A DNA stretch of 35,241 bases from Immundisolibacter sp. (GTDB lineage Bacteria; Pseudomonadota; Gammaproteobacteria; Immundisolibacterales; Immundisolibacteraceae), in the NCBI RefSeq assembly GCF_028696615.1, contig NZ_JAQVGQ010000004.1, positions 1-35,241 on the forward strand, given 5' to 3'. The stretch's first letter is position 1. Each line of letters opens with the position of its first letter. The translations under genes were made by a program, and so were the position numbers. Below the pieces are notes generated by a model that was given only the letters and a program-made list of their open reading frames with translations, was not told where the DNA came from and did no database searches. Positions 8,632-16,565 of the stretch are shown here, piece by piece.

Positions 8632-9543
8632 ATGGCGAAGGTAACGGAATTCGGTTACTTGGGCATTGGCGTCAAGGATGGCGACGCCTGGCGCGAATTC
8701 GCGAGCCAGGTGGTTGGCATGGAAGTGCTGGACGAGGGCGACGGCGATCGCTTCTACCTGCGCATGGATAACTGGCACCACCGCATCATCGTCAACCTGA
8801 ACGGCAGCGACGACATGGACTTCATCGGCTGGCGCGTGGCGGGTCCCGATGAGTTCGACGAGATGAAGCGCCAGCTCGACGCCGCCGGCGTGGACTGGAA
8901 GCAGGCCGACGGCGAGGAGCGCAAGGAGCGCATGGTGCTCGACCTGCTCAAATTCACCGACCCGGGTGGCAACCCGACCGAGATTTTCCACGGACCGCGG
9001 GTGGAGACTTTCCTGCCGTTCCACCCCGGCCGGCGCATGTACGGTCGCTTCCTGACCGGCGCCGGCGGTGTCGGTCACTGCATCCTGCGCCAGAACGACG
9101 TGCAGAAGGCGTATCGCTTCTACACCGACGTGTTCGGCATGCGCGGCTCGGTGGAATACAACCTGCCGATCCCGGGCACCGACATGATCGCCTCGCCGGT
9201 GTTCATGCACTGCAACGAGCGCGACCACTCGGTGGCGTTCCTGGGCGCGCCGATGGAAAAGCGCATCAACCACCTGATGATCGAAGTGGATACGATGGAC
9301 GATGTCGGCTACACCTACGACATCGTGCGCAAACGCAAGATTCCGGTCGCCATCCAGCCCGGCAAGCACAGCAACGACCAGATGTGGTCCTTCTACATGG
9401 GCAACCCGTCCGGCTGGCTGTGGGAGTACGGCTGGGGCGCGCGCAAGGCGACTTACCAGTCCGAGTACTACGTGGCCGACATGTGGGGTCACGGCGTCGA
9501 GGCCACCGGCTTTGGCATGGACCTCGAGATGCAGGCCGGCTAG
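8632..9543 (+). CDS. Type I extradiol ring-cleavage dioxygenase (BphC-like)
   Basis: A 303-residue vicinal-oxygen-chelate enzyme with two domains (about residues 1-135 and 145-300), the size of 2,3-dihydroxybiphenyl 1,2-dioxygenases. The 2-His-1-Glu iron ligands are visible in the second domain: GVGHCIL, RDHSVAFLG and the Glu of GWLWEYGW. It cleaves a catechol ring next to the hydroxyls and so acts after the ring-hydroxylating dioxygenase and a diol dehydrogenase. The start is ATG 8632 with a strong GGAGG seven bases upstream; the longer ORF start at 8560 is not needed. It is monocistronic, ending at a perfect terminator. Confidence 0.92.
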   Translation: MAKVTEFGYLGIGVKDGDAWREFASQVVGMEVLDEGDGDRFYLRMDNWHHRIIVNLNGSDDMDFIGWRVAGPDEFDEMKRQLDAAGVDWKQADGEERKERMVLDLLKFTDPGGNPTEIFHGPRVETFLPFHPGRRMYGRFLTGAGGVGHCILRQNDVQKAYRFYTDVFGMRGSVEYNLPIPGTDMIASPVFMHCNERDHSVAFLGAPMEKRINHLMIEVDTMDDVGYTYDIVRKRKIPVAIQPGKHSNDQMWSFYMGNPSGWLWEYGWGARKATYQSEYYVADMWGHGVEATGFGMDLEMQAG

Positions 9544-9583
9544 GCGGTCCGTTCCCGGTGATGTCATCACCGGCCGCTACCGT

Positions 9584-9613
9584 GCAAACGCCCCGCTCGT
9601 TCGGGGCGTTTGC
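9584..9613 (+). terminator. Terminator of extradiol dioxygenase gene
   Basis: A perfect 12-bp stem, GCAAACGCCCCG paired with CGGGGCGTTTGC around a CTCGTT loop, 41 bases after the stop. It ends only 14 bases before the dgkA start used here, so dgkA must rely on read-through or on a promoter overlapping the hairpin. Confidence 0.85.
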
Positions 9614-9627
9614 TTATGGGAGACGAC

Positions 9628-9984
9628 ATGGGGCTGGGCAGGATCGCGCGCGCGGCGGGTTATTCCTTCAATGGTCTGCGGGCGGCCTTCGCCGGCGAGG
9701 AGGCGTTTCGTCAGGAACTGCTGATCGTGGCGATACTGAGCCCTCTGGGGTGGTGGCTCGGCCGGTCGGCGGTCGAGCGGGCGCTGCTGATCGCCAGCCT
9801 GCTGTTACTGTTGATCGTGGAGCTGCTCAATTCGGCGATCGAGGCGGCCATCGACCGCATCGGTCCGGAGCGGCACGAACTGTCCGGCCGCGCCAAGGAC
9901 ATGGGCTCGGCGGCGGTGTTCGTGGCCCTGGTGTTGACCGGTGTGGTGTGGCTGTCGATCGCCGCTGCGCGCTTTGTAGGCTGA
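9628..9984 (+). CDS. dgkA: Diacylglycerol kinase
   Basis: A 118-residue integral membrane kinase that recycles diacylglycerol to phosphatidic acid. The N-terminal amphipathic segment (RIARAAGYSFNGLRAAFAGEEAFRQE) is followed by three membrane helices. The signature VELLNSAIEAAIDRIG and the conserved ELSGRAKDMGSAAV match DgkA. I chose ATG 9628, which has GGGAG six bases upstream and gives the usual family length. The ORF start at 9610 would lie inside the preceding terminator hairpin. Confidence 0.93.
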   Translation: MGLGRIARAAGYSFNGLRAAFAGEEAFRQELLIVAILSPLGWWLGRSAVERALLIASLLLLLIVELLNSAIEAAIDRIGPERHELSGRAKDMGSAAVFVALVLTGVVWLSIAAARFVG

Positions 9985-10015
9985 CGCCCGGGCCGTTTGC
10001 GTAGGAGGTGTTCTG

Positions 10016-10909
10016 ATGCAACTGGGATACGTGGGGCTCGGCAGCATGGGGCTGCCGATGGCGCTCAATTTGCTGAAAGCCGGTTTCGCGCTGCAGGTGG
10101 TCAGCCGCAGCCGCGGTCCGATCGAGCAGGCGCTGGCTGCCGGGGCGCGCGAGGCGGCCGGCTATGCGGCGCTCGCCGCGGCCTGTGATGTGGTGTCGAC
10201 CTGTCTGCCGATGCCGGCCGACGTCGAGCGCGTGTATCTGGAACCGGACGGTCTGGTGGCACACGCGCGGCCTGGCACGGTGCTGATCGACCACAGCACC
10301 GTGGGGCCGGACACCTGCCGCAAGATCGACGCCGCCGCCCGCGCGCGCGGCGTGCATTTTCTGGATGCGCCGGTGTCGGGTGGCCCGGCCGGCGCGCAGG
10401 CCGGCACGCTCGGCATCATGGTCGGCGGCGAGCGGGCGGTGTTCGAGCGCGTGCGGCCGGTGCTGGACGCCATGGGCAAGACCGTGGTGCACCTGGGGCC
10501 GAGCGGCAGCGGCGCGGTCGCCAAGTTGATCAACAACCTGCTGGTGGGCGTGCACCAGCGGGCGCTGATCGAGATGCTGCTGGTTGGCCACAAGGCCGGC
10601 ATCGACCTCGACGGCCTGTATCAGGTGCTGATGGGCAGCAGCGGGCGCAGCGCGGTTTTGGAAATGATGTACCCGCGCCTGAAGGCGCGTGACTTCGCGC
10701 CTCGTTTTCGCACCGAGCTGCTGCACAAGGACTTGCGCCTGGCGCTCGAGATGGCGGCCGAATACGGCGTGCGCAGCGTCACCGGCGAGGCGGCGCTCGC
10801 CGCGACCGCGGCGGCCATGGCCGCCGGTCTTGGGCGCGAGGACACGCTGGCCATGCTACTGCCGCTGGAGCAGGAGGCGCACACGCGCCTGTTCGGCGAG
10901 GGTGCCTGA
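10016..10909 (+). CDS. NAD(P)-dependent dehydrogenase, 3-hydroxyisobutyrate dehydrogenase family
   Basis: A 297-residue beta-hydroxyacid dehydrogenase. It shows the Rossmann motif GYVGLGSMGLPMA at the N-terminus, the substrate-binding DAPVSGGPAGAQAGTL, and the catalytic-lysine helix GSGAVAKLINNLL. It could oxidise a 3-hydroxy acid such as 3-hydroxyisobutyrate or tartronate semialdehyde, or act as an imine reductase; the sequence does not decide. A strong AGGAGG (10003-10008) precedes the ATG. The final codons GCC TGA merge into repeat A4, which separates it from the convergent queG. Confidence 0.88.
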   Translation: MQLGYVGLGSMGLPMALNLLKAGFALQVVSRSRGPIEQALAAGAREAAGYAALAAACDVVSTCLPMPADVERVYLEPDGLVAHARPGTVLIDHSTVGPDTCRKIDAAARARGVHFLDAPVSGGPAGAQAGTLGIMVGGERAVFERVRPVLDAMGKTVVHLGPSGSGAVAKLINNLLVGVHQRALIEMLLVGHKAGIDLDGLYQVLMGSSGRSAVLEMMYPRLKARDFAPRFRTELLHKDLRLALEMAAEYGVRSVTGEAALAATAAAMAAGLGREDTLAMLLPLEQEAHTRLFGEGA

Positions 10910-11089
10910 GCGCTTGTGAATTTTTCAAGCGCTCAGGCCGGCCAGGGATGGCCGGACGCGAATCGAGCCCTTGAGGGCTTGATTCGCGCGAGCCCGTCCG
11001 GGCGTGCACCGGACGGGCGACACAAGAAATGCGCAGGACGCGCATTTCTTCAGAAACCCTGAGCGCTTGTGAATTTTTCAAGCGCTCAG
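10906..11089. repeat. Family A five-hairpin element, copy A4, with an extra terminal hairpin
   Basis: Lies between two convergent genes and is read in reverse relative to A1. From left: hairpin 5 (TGAGCGCTTG...CAAGCGCTCA), hairpin 4 (CCGGCCA / TGGCCGG), hairpin 3 (GCGAATCGAGCCC / GGGCTTGATTCGC), hairpin 2 (GCCCGTCCGG, loop GCGTGCA), hairpin 1 (AAGAAATGCGC / GCGCATTTCTT). A second complete copy of hairpin 5 follows at 11060-11089. The two hairpin-5 copies begin with the TGA stops of the flanking genes, one on each strand. The element could serve as a bidirectional terminator. Confidence 0.78.
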
Positions 11090-12189
11090 GCGCCGTGGCG
11101 CACCAGCGCCCAGGCCACGTGCTCGCGCACCAGCGCCGATGGGCTGTCGCGGTGGCGGGTAAGACAGGCCACGGCCTGGGCGTCGCCGGCCGGCGCGTTG
11201 CCGAGCGCGACCGCGATGTTGCGCTGCCAGCGCTGGTGGCCGATGCGGCGGATGGCAGAGCCCGCCAGGCGCTGCTCGAATTCCTCGGCGCTCCAGTCCA
11301 TGAGCTCCACCAGGCGCGGCGCGTCAAGGCCCTGGCGCGGCGCGAAGTCGGCCTCGGCGCTCGGCCGCGCGAATTTGTTCCACGGGCACGCCAGCTGGCA
11401 GTCGTCGCAGCCGTAGATGCGGTTGCCGAGCAGCGGGCGCAGCGGCTCGGGGATCGGCCCGGGGTGCTCGATGGTGAGGTAGGAAATGCAGCGCCGCGCG
11501 TCGAGCAGGTACGGCGCCACGATGGCGCCGGTGGGGCACACGTCGATGCAGGCGCGGCAGCTGCCGCAGTGGCCGCTGGCCGGCGCGTCCGTTGGCAGCG
11601 GCAGGTCGGTGTAGATCTCGCCCAGAAAAAACCACGACCCGCCGCGGCGGTCGATCAGGCAGGTGTGCTTGCCGATCCAGCCCAGACCGGCCTGCTCGGC
11701 AAGCGGCTTTTCGAGCACCGGGGCGCTGTCGCAGAACACCCGGTAACCGAACGGCCCGGCCAGGTCGGCGATGTGGTCGGCCAGGCGCTGCAGGCGCTGG
11801 CGCACCGGCTTGTGGTAGTCGCGGCCGAGCGCGTAGCGCGCCACGTAGCCGAGCGCCGGATCGTCCAGCACCGCGCGCGCGTCGGCTGCCGTGCCGGGCC
11901 AGTAGTCGAGGCGCACCGAAATCACCCGCAGCGTGCCCGGCACCAGCTCGGCCGGGCGTGAGCGCTTGCTGCCGTGGCGCGCCATCCAGGCCATTTCGCC
12001 GTGGTAGCCGCGCGCCAGCCAGTCGGCCAGGCGCCGTTCGGCCAGCGGAAGGTCCACGCCGGCGATGCCGCAGCCGGTGAAACCGAGCCGCTGGGCCAGC
12101 GTGCGCACCGTGGCGGCGAGCGCCGCCGGATCGGCGCCCTGGCGGGGTGTTTGGTGGGCGGGTGGCGTGGGGCTGTTGGGATGGGGCAT
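11086..12189 (-). CDS. queG: Epoxyqueuosine reductase
   Basis: A 367-residue cobalamin- and FeS-dependent enzyme that performs the last step of tRNA queuosine synthesis, reducing epoxyqueuosine to queuosine. Two [4Fe-4S] motifs are clear: CGSCRACIDVCPTGAI, and GCDDCQLACPWN with its partner cysteine in RRCISYL. The N-terminal QueG domain includes GYHGEMAWM and the C-terminus is a short HEAT-like extension. I start at ATG 12189 (MPHPNS); the ORF continues upstream to 12687 only as shadow sequence across a decayed repeat. The stop TGA is the first three bases of the extra hairpin in repeat A4. Confidence 0.95.
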   Translation of the reverse strand: MPHPNSPTPPAHQTPRQGADPAALAATVRTLAQRLGFTGCGIAGVDLPLAERRLADWLARGYHGEMAWMARHGSKRSRPAELVPGTLRVISVRLDYWPGTAADARAVLDDPALGYVARYALGRDYHKPVRQRLQRLADHIADLAGPFGYRVFCDSAPVLEKPLAEQAGLGWIGKHTCLIDRRGGSWFFLGEIYTDLPLPTDAPASGHCGSCRACIDVCPTGAIVAPYLLDARRCISYLTIEHPGPIPEPLRPLLGNRIYGCDDCQLACPWNKFARPSAEADFAPRQGLDAPRLVELMDWSAEEFEQRLAGSAIRRIGHQRWQRNIAVALGNAPAGDAQAVACLTRHRDSPSALVREHVAWALVRHGA

Positions 12190-12228
12190 GGGGTGTGGCG
12201 CGCGGGTTGGGACCGAAGGCAAGCAATC

Positions 12229-12356
12229 GAGGCGGCGCCGATGGGGTCGGCGCCGCCGGCCTGAAGCGTGGCATGGGCGACAGGTTGGGGGCGGGCCCGC
12301 ACCGCGCCGGCGGCGAGCGGAAAAAAATCCAACGAGGGAATTTTTTCGCATTTCTC
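12229..12356. repeat. Decayed family B element, copy B4
   Basis: Similar to the reversed B3 copy. GCGGGC..GCACCGCGC..GGC.GCGAGC leads into an A/T hairpin (GCGGAAAAAAATCC...GGGAATTTTTTCGC), followed by ATTTCT, much as in B3. A strong stem, GGCGGCGCCGA / TCGGCGCCGCC (12231-12257), is in the place of hairpin 4. Hairpins 3 and 5 are not recognisable. It lies between queG and the divergent dedA gene, so promoters for both must be in or beside it. Confidence 0.5.
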
Positions 12357-12427
12357 CGCAAGCGCGATTTCGGTTTGCGACCGTCTGCCCGATACTTTGC
12401 GCCCTGGTCGTGCCCCGGAAAGCCCTG

Positions 12428-13072
12428 ATGGACCTGCTGCACAGTGCGCTGGACCTGTTTTTGCACCTCGATACGCACCTGGCCGACTTCACCGCCCAGC
12501 ACGGCGTGTGGGTGTACGCGTTGCTGGCGCTGGTGGTGTTCTGCGAGACCGGGCTGGTGGTGACGCCGTTTCTGCCGGGCGACTCGCTGTTGTTCGTGGT
12601 CGGCACGCTGGCCGGCGGCGGGTTGCTCGATTTCGGCACCGCCGCCGCGGTGGTGTTCGTGTCGGCGGTGGTCGGTGACGGCGTCAATTACGCCATCGGC
12701 AATTTCGTCGGCCCGCGCGTGTATGCGCGGCCGGATTCGCGCTGGCTGCGGCAGGAGCACCTGGCCCGCACGCGGGCGTTTTTCGAGCGTCACGGCGGCA
12801 AGACCGTCGTGCTGGCGCGTTTCGTGCCCATCGTGCGCACGTTTGCGCCGTTCGTGGCCGGCGTCGGGTGTATGCAGTACCGGCGCTTTTTCGCATACAA
12901 CGTGCTGGGCGCAGCCGTTTGGGTGCTGCTGTTCATGAGTGCGGGTGTGCTGTTCGGCCAGATTCCGTGGGTCAAGGGCAACCTTACGCTGATCGCGCTG
13001 GGCATCGTCGCCGTGTCGCTGCTGCCGGTGGCGGCGCACTGGCTGCAGGCGCGCGGTGCCCGCGCGGCTTGA
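12428..13072 (+). CDS. DedA family membrane protein
   Basis: A 214-residue inner-membrane protein of the DedA/SNARE-associated (VTT) family, linked to lipid flipping and membrane homeostasis. Typical motifs are ETGLVVTPFLPGDSLLF near the start, ARFVPIVRTFAPFVAGVGCM in the middle, and YNVLGAAVWVLLF near the end. These include the conserved Glu, Pro-Gly-Asp and paired Arg residues of the family. Four to five hydrophobic segments are seen. ATG 12428 gives the usual length. It stands alone, divergent from queG and separated from the next gene by repeat B2. Confidence 0.92.
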   Translation: MDLLHSALDLFLHLDTHLADFTAQHGVWVYALLALVVFCETGLVVTPFLPGDSLLFVVGTLAGGGLLDFGTAAAVVFVSAVVGDGVNYAIGNFVGPRVYARPDSRWLRQEHLARTRAFFERHGGKTVVLARFVPIVRTFAPFVAGVGCMQYRRFFAYNVLGAAVWVLLFMSAGVLFGQIPWVKGNLTLIALGIVAVSLLPVAAHWLQARGARAA

Positions 13073-13125
13073 CGGCTGTCATGCCTTGCCCGGCGGCGAC
13101 GCCTATAGTCGCTCGCCACTTTTAA

Positions 13126-13277
13126 GGAAGGGCTGAAAAATTCCGTCCATGGAATTTTTCAGCTCGCCGTCGCGCGGTACACGCCCGCACGACGCTCCAT
13201 GAATCAATGGCGTACGCCCTTGATTCATGCCGGGGCATCCTGCCCCGGCGGAAACCGCTGAATAAATCAGCGGTTCC
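13126..13277 (+). mobile_element. Family B five-hairpin MITE-like element, copy B2 (best preserved)
   Basis: A 152-bp element starting GGAAGGGCTG and ending CAGCGGTTCC, flanked by perfect TTAA duplications (13122-13125 and 13278-13281). Hairpin 1 is GCTGAAAAATTCC, 13 bp. Hairpin 2 is CGTCGCGCGG with loop TACACGC. Hairpin 3 is CATGAATCAATGGC with loop GTAC and one mismatch. Hairpin 4 is CCGGGGCA TCC TGCCCCGG. Hairpin 5 is AACCGCTGA ATAAA TCAGCGGTT. Loop 2 is identical to family A copies and loop 4 nearly so, although the stems differ. No ORF is supported. Confidence 0.8.
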
Positions 13278-13342
13278 TTAATCCCCGCGCGGCGCCGGGC
13301 AGGCGCCGCGCACTGATCATTCAACCTGAGGAGCAACGGTTC

Positions 13343-14422
13343 GTGGCAAACAGCAACCTGAAATTCGGCGTCTACACCGAAATGAACTGCATGCCGGGGG
13401 TGGACACGGCCGAGGCGGTGTGGGACGTGATCGGTCACATCGAGCAGTGCGACCGGCTCGGCTACGACGTGTACATGGCCATCGAGCACCATTTCTTTCC
13501 CACCTTCGGCCAGTCGTCGAATCCGCTGGCGCTGTTCTCGGCCGCCGCCCAGCGTACCCAGAAAATCCGCTTTCGCACGCTGTGCCACACGTTGCCTCTG
13601 CACACGCCGACCGTGCTGGCGGGCGAAATCGCCACCGCCGACGTGCTGACCGGCGGGCGGCTGGATCTCGGCTTCGGGCGCGGCCACGCCTGGCTGTACA
13701 AGCTGGCCGGCATTCCCTACGAGGAAAGCCAGCCGCGCTACGAGGAAGCCCAGGAAATCATCATGAAGGCGCTGACCGAGGAGCGGTTCTCGTTCCACGG
13801 CAACAAATACGTGGTGGACGACGTGACCGTCTACCCGCGGCCGGTGCAGGCGAAGATGCCGGTCTACCTGACCGGCACCAGCGGGCGTTCGTTCCGTTTC
13901 GCCGCCGAGCGCGGCTGGGGCATCTCGGTGGGCGGTCCGGCGCCGTACCCGATTTTCGTGAACGCCATGAAGGAATACCGCGACGCCTGCGCCAAGGCCG
14001 GCCACAAGCCGATCGTGAGCTGGATTCAGCCGGTGCACATCGCGCCGACCGAAAACGAAGCGCAGGAGCAGGCGCGCACGGCGGCGCCGTACTTCTATCA
14101 CCAGATCGCCAAGCCCATTTTGTCGATCGACCAGAAGGCCGACCGCGAGCGGCTGCTGGCGGCCGGTTACGGCTTCTACGCCAGCGACGCCATGAACCGT
14201 ATGCTCGAGCTGACCTACGACGACATCCTGGCGCAGGACATGGTGTGGGTGGGTACGCCGGCGCAGATCGCCAACAAGGTGGCGGACTTCCTGGCCAAGG
14301 AGGAACTCGACGAGTTCGCCATCCAGGTGCTACCGCGCGGCCCGCAGGGTGGCCTCACGCTCGAGCAGCACCGGCGCGTGCACGAGCTGTTCGCCAAGGA
14401 GGTCATGCCGGCTTTCAAGTAG
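13343..14422 (+). CDS. LLM class flavin-dependent oxidoreductase
   Basis: A 359-residue luciferase-like flavin monooxygenase, distinct from the one at 2048-3238. Family features are KFGVYTEMNC at the first strand, GYDVYMAIEHHFFP, then TLPLHTPTVLAGEIATADVLTGGRLDLGFGRGHAW and PVYLTGTSGRSFRFAAERGWG. The start is a GTG at 13343 with GAGGAG eight bases upstream. It is a single gene ending at a bidirectional terminator. The substrate is unknown; it may serve the same degradation network as the left-hand genes. Confidence 0.9.
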   Translation: MANSNLKFGVYTEMNCMPGVDTAEAVWDVIGHIEQCDRLGYDVYMAIEHHFFPTFGQSSNPLALFSAAAQRTQKIRFRTLCHTLPLHTPTVLAGEIATADVLTGGRLDLGFGRGHAWLYKLAGIPYEESQPRYEEAQEIIMKALTEERFSFHGNKYVVDDVTVYPRPVQAKMPVYLTGTSGRSFRFAAERGWGISVGGPAPYPIFVNAMKEYRDACAKAGHKPIVSWIQPVHIAPTENEAQEQARTAAPYFYHQIAKPILSIDQKADRERLLAAGYGFYASDAMNRMLELTYDDILAQDMVWVGTPAQIANKVADFLAKEELDEFAIQVLPRGPQGGLTLEQHRRVHELFAKEVMPAFK

Positions 14423-14435
14423 CCGGCCGCGCGCT

Positions 14436-14463
14436 GCCGGCGGGGCGCGCACGCCCCGCCGGC
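14436..14463. terminator. Bidirectional terminator between LLM gene and proS
   Basis: A perfect 12-bp stem, GCCGGCGGGGCG / CGCCCCGCCGGC with a 4-base loop, lies between two convergent genes. T-tracts are poor, but position and stem strength support termination on both strands. Confidence 0.7.
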
Positions 14464-14470
14464 GCTTGTC

Positions 14471-16177
14471 TCACAGGCCGGCCAGCGCCTTGCGGATGAA
14501 GCCGGTCGCCTCGGCGAGCGGGATGTTCTCGGCCGCCTCGGCGCGGCGCGCCTTGTACTCGACGAGGCCCTCTTTCAGGCCACGCTCGCCGATCACCAGG
14601 CGGTGCGGGATGCCGATCAGGTCCATGTCGGCGAACATCACGCCCGGCCGCTCCGGGCGATCGTCGAGCAGCACGTCCACGCCGGCGGCGGTGAGCTGCG
14701 CGTATAGCTTTTCGGTGGCCTCGGCCACGGCCGGCGACTTGTGCAGGTTGATCGGCACCAGGGCCACCTCGAACGGCGCCAGCGCCTGCGGCCACACGAT
14801 GCCGCGCGCGTCGTGGTTCTGCTCGATGGCGGCCGCCACCACGCGCGACACGCCGATGCCGTAGCAGCCCATGGTCATCACCTGCTCGCGGCCGTTTTCG
14901 TCGAGCACGGTGCAGGCGAGCTTTTCGCTGTACACGGTGCCGAGCTTGAACACGTGGCCGACCTCGATGCCGCGGGCGATGGCGAGCGGCCCCGAGCCGT
15001 CCGGCGCCGGCTCGCCGGCCACCACGTTGCGGATGTCGGCCACTTCCGGCTCCGGCAGGTCGCGGCCGAAATTGACGCCGGTCAGGTGATAGCCGTTGGC
15101 GTTGGCGCCGCACACGAAGTCGGCCAGCGCCGCCGCGTCGCGGTCGGCGATCACCGGGCCCGGAAAATCCACCGGTCCCACCGAGCCGAAATCGCAGCCG
15201 AGCGCCGCCTGCACCTCGGCTGGGGCGGCGAACTGCAGCGGCTGCGCCAGCTGCGGCAGGCGCTGCGCCTTGACGGCATTGAGCTCGTGATCGCCGCGCA
15301 GCAGCAGCGCCACCAGGCCGCCGTCCGCGCCGCGCAGCACCAGTGTTTTGATGATGCGCTCAGCCGGCACTCCAAGAAATGCGCTCACCTCGGCGATGGT
15401 GTGCTGGCCGGGCGTGTGCACCGACTCGCGGTTGGCCGTGGCGGCCGGGCGCGGCGGTGGCGGCGGGGCGGGCGTCAGCTCTACGTTGGCAGCGTAGCCG
15501 CCCTCCGAGTAGGCGATGGCGTCCTCGCCGGAGTCGGCCAGCACGTGGAACTCATGCGAGCTGGCGCCGCCGATGCTGCCGGTGTCGGCCGCCACGGCGC
15601 GGAATTTGAGGCCGAGGCGGCCGAAGATGGCGCCGTAGGCGGCGTACATGGCCTCGTAGGTCTCATCCAGGCTCGCCGCGTCGCGGTGGAAGGAATACGC
15701 ATCCTTCATCAGGAACTCGCGCGCCCGCATCACGCCGAAGCGCGGCCGGATCTCGTCGCGGAATTTGGTCTGGATTTGGTAGAACGTGGCCGGCAGCTGG
15801 CGGTAGCTGGTCACCTTCTGGCGCACGATGTCGGTGATGACTTCCTCGTGCGTGGGGCCGAAGCAGAACTCGCGCGCGTGGCGGTCTTTGAAACGCAGCA
15901 GCTCGGGGCCGTATTTTTCCCAGCGGCCGGATTCCTGCCACAGCTCGGCCGGTTGCACCGCCGGCATCAGCAGTTCCTGCGCGCCGGCGCGGTCCATCTC
16001 CTCGCGCACCACCCGCTCGGCGCGGCGCAGCACGCGAAGACCCAGCGGCAGCCAGCTGTAGATGCCGGCCGCCAGACGGTTGATCATGCCGGCGCGCAGC
16101 ATCAGACGCTGGCTGATCACCTCCGCGTCGGACGGGTCTTCGCGCAGCGTGGCCAGCAGAAAGCGCGAGGTGCGCAT
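14471..16177 (-). CDS. proS: Prolyl-tRNA synthetase (bacterial type, with editing domain)
   Basis: A 568-residue class II aminoacyl-tRNA synthetase charging tRNA-Pro. The N-terminal catalytic core shows motif 2 ([21 protein letters not shown]) and the TFYQIQTKF strand. An inserted YbaK-like editing domain occupies about residues 230-390, clearing mischarged Ala-tRNA. Motif 3 is in [17 protein letters not shown], and the anticodon-binding domain ends the protein ([36 protein letters not shown]). Start ATG 16177 follows a GGAG. The upstream region to cysK is filled by two tandem family A repeats. Confidence 0.97.
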   Translation of the reverse strand: MRTSRFLLATLREDPSDAEVISQRLMLRAGMINRLAAGIYSWLPLGLRVLRRAERVVREEMDRAGAQELLMPAVQPAELWQESGRWEKYGPELLRFKDRHAREFCFGPTHEEVITDIVRQKVTSYRQLPATFYQIQTKFRDEIRPRFGVMRAREFLMKDAYSFHRDAASLDETYEAMYAAYGAIFGRLGLKFRAVAADTGSIGGASSHEFHVLADSGEDAIAYSEGGYAANVELTPAPPPPPRPAATANRESVHTPGQHTIAEVSAFLGVPAERIIKTLVLRGADGGLVALLLRGDHELNAVKAQRLPQLAQPLQFAAPAEVQAALGCDFGSVGPVDFPGPVIADRDAAALADFVCGANANGYHLTGVNFGRDLPEPEVADIRNVVAGEPAPDGSGPLAIARGIEVGHVFKLGTVYSEKLACTVLDENGREQVMTMGCYGIGVSRVVAAAIEQNHDARGIVWPQALAPFEVALVPINLHKSPAVAEATEKLYAQLTAAGVDVLLDDRPERPGVMFADMDLIGIPHRLVIGERGLKEGLVEYKARRAEAAENIPLAEATGFIRKALAGL

Positions 16178-16255
16178 GGGGACTCCTTGGACGATGAAAA
16201 TGCCGCAGCCGGGCGGGCGCCCGGCGCGCGCAGATTATCGGCCAATAGCCGAAGG

Positions 16256-16412
16256 TCAGAGTTTGTGAAGAAATGCGCGTCCTGCGCATTTCTTGCGTCG
16301 CACGTCCGGTACACGCCCGGACGTGCTCACGCGAATCGAGCCCTGGCGGGCTCGATTCGCGTCCGGCCATCCCTGGCCGGCCTGAGAGCTTGAAAAATTC
16401 ACAAGCTCTCAG
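16256..16412. repeat. Family A five-hairpin element, copy A2 (tandem)
   Basis: First of two tandem units, left flank TCAG and right CTCAG. Hairpin 1 is AAGAAATGCGC, hairpin 2 a perfect 10-bp stem GCACGTCCGG with loop TACACGC, hairpin 3 GCGAATCGAGCCC, hairpin 4 CCGGCCA TCCC TGGCCGG, and hairpin 5 GAGAGCTTG...CAAGCTCTC. The hairpin 2 stem differs from A3 on both arms at once (GCAC/GTGC against GCCC/GGGC). Confidence 0.8.
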
Positions 16413-16565
16413 AGTTTGTGAAGAAATGCGCGTCCTGCGTATTTCTTGCGTCGCCCGTCCGGTACACGCCCGGACGGGCTCCCGCGAATCAAGCCCTTAC
16501 GGGCTCGCTTCGCGTCCGGCCATCCCTGGCCGGTCTGAGAGCTTGAAAAATTCACAAGCTCTCAG
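16408..16565. repeat. Family A five-hairpin element, copy A3 (tandem)
   Basis: Second unit, joined to A2 through a shared CTCAG with a 153-bp period. Hairpin 2 is GCCCGTCCGG TACACGC CCGGACGGGC. Hairpin 3 carries changes (GCGAATCAAGCCC / GGGCTCGCTTCGC). The right-hand CTCAG (16561-16565) contains the complement of the cysK TGA stop, so the element begins at the cysK stop codon. Confidence 0.8.

Noticed and set aside
8539-9570. A 343-residue minus-strand ORF opposite the extradiol dioxygenase
   Set aside because: The plus-strand gene has complete iron ligands and a strong ribosome-binding site; the antisense frame is compositional noise.
10906-11089. Family A hairpin 5 as an ordinary rho-independent terminator only
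   Set aside because: It may terminate transcription, but it is one part of a larger element with flanking duplications, so a simple terminator does not explain the block.
11324-13039. A 571-residue minus-strand ORF across queG and dedA
   Set aside because: It is in a shadow frame of two well-supported genes, is rich in Arg, His and Gln, and matches no family. High GC content keeps such frames open.
16256-16565. The tandem repeat as a possible CRISPR array
   Set aside because: Units are 153 bp and almost entirely repeat with internal hairpins; there are no spacers and no cas genes nearby.
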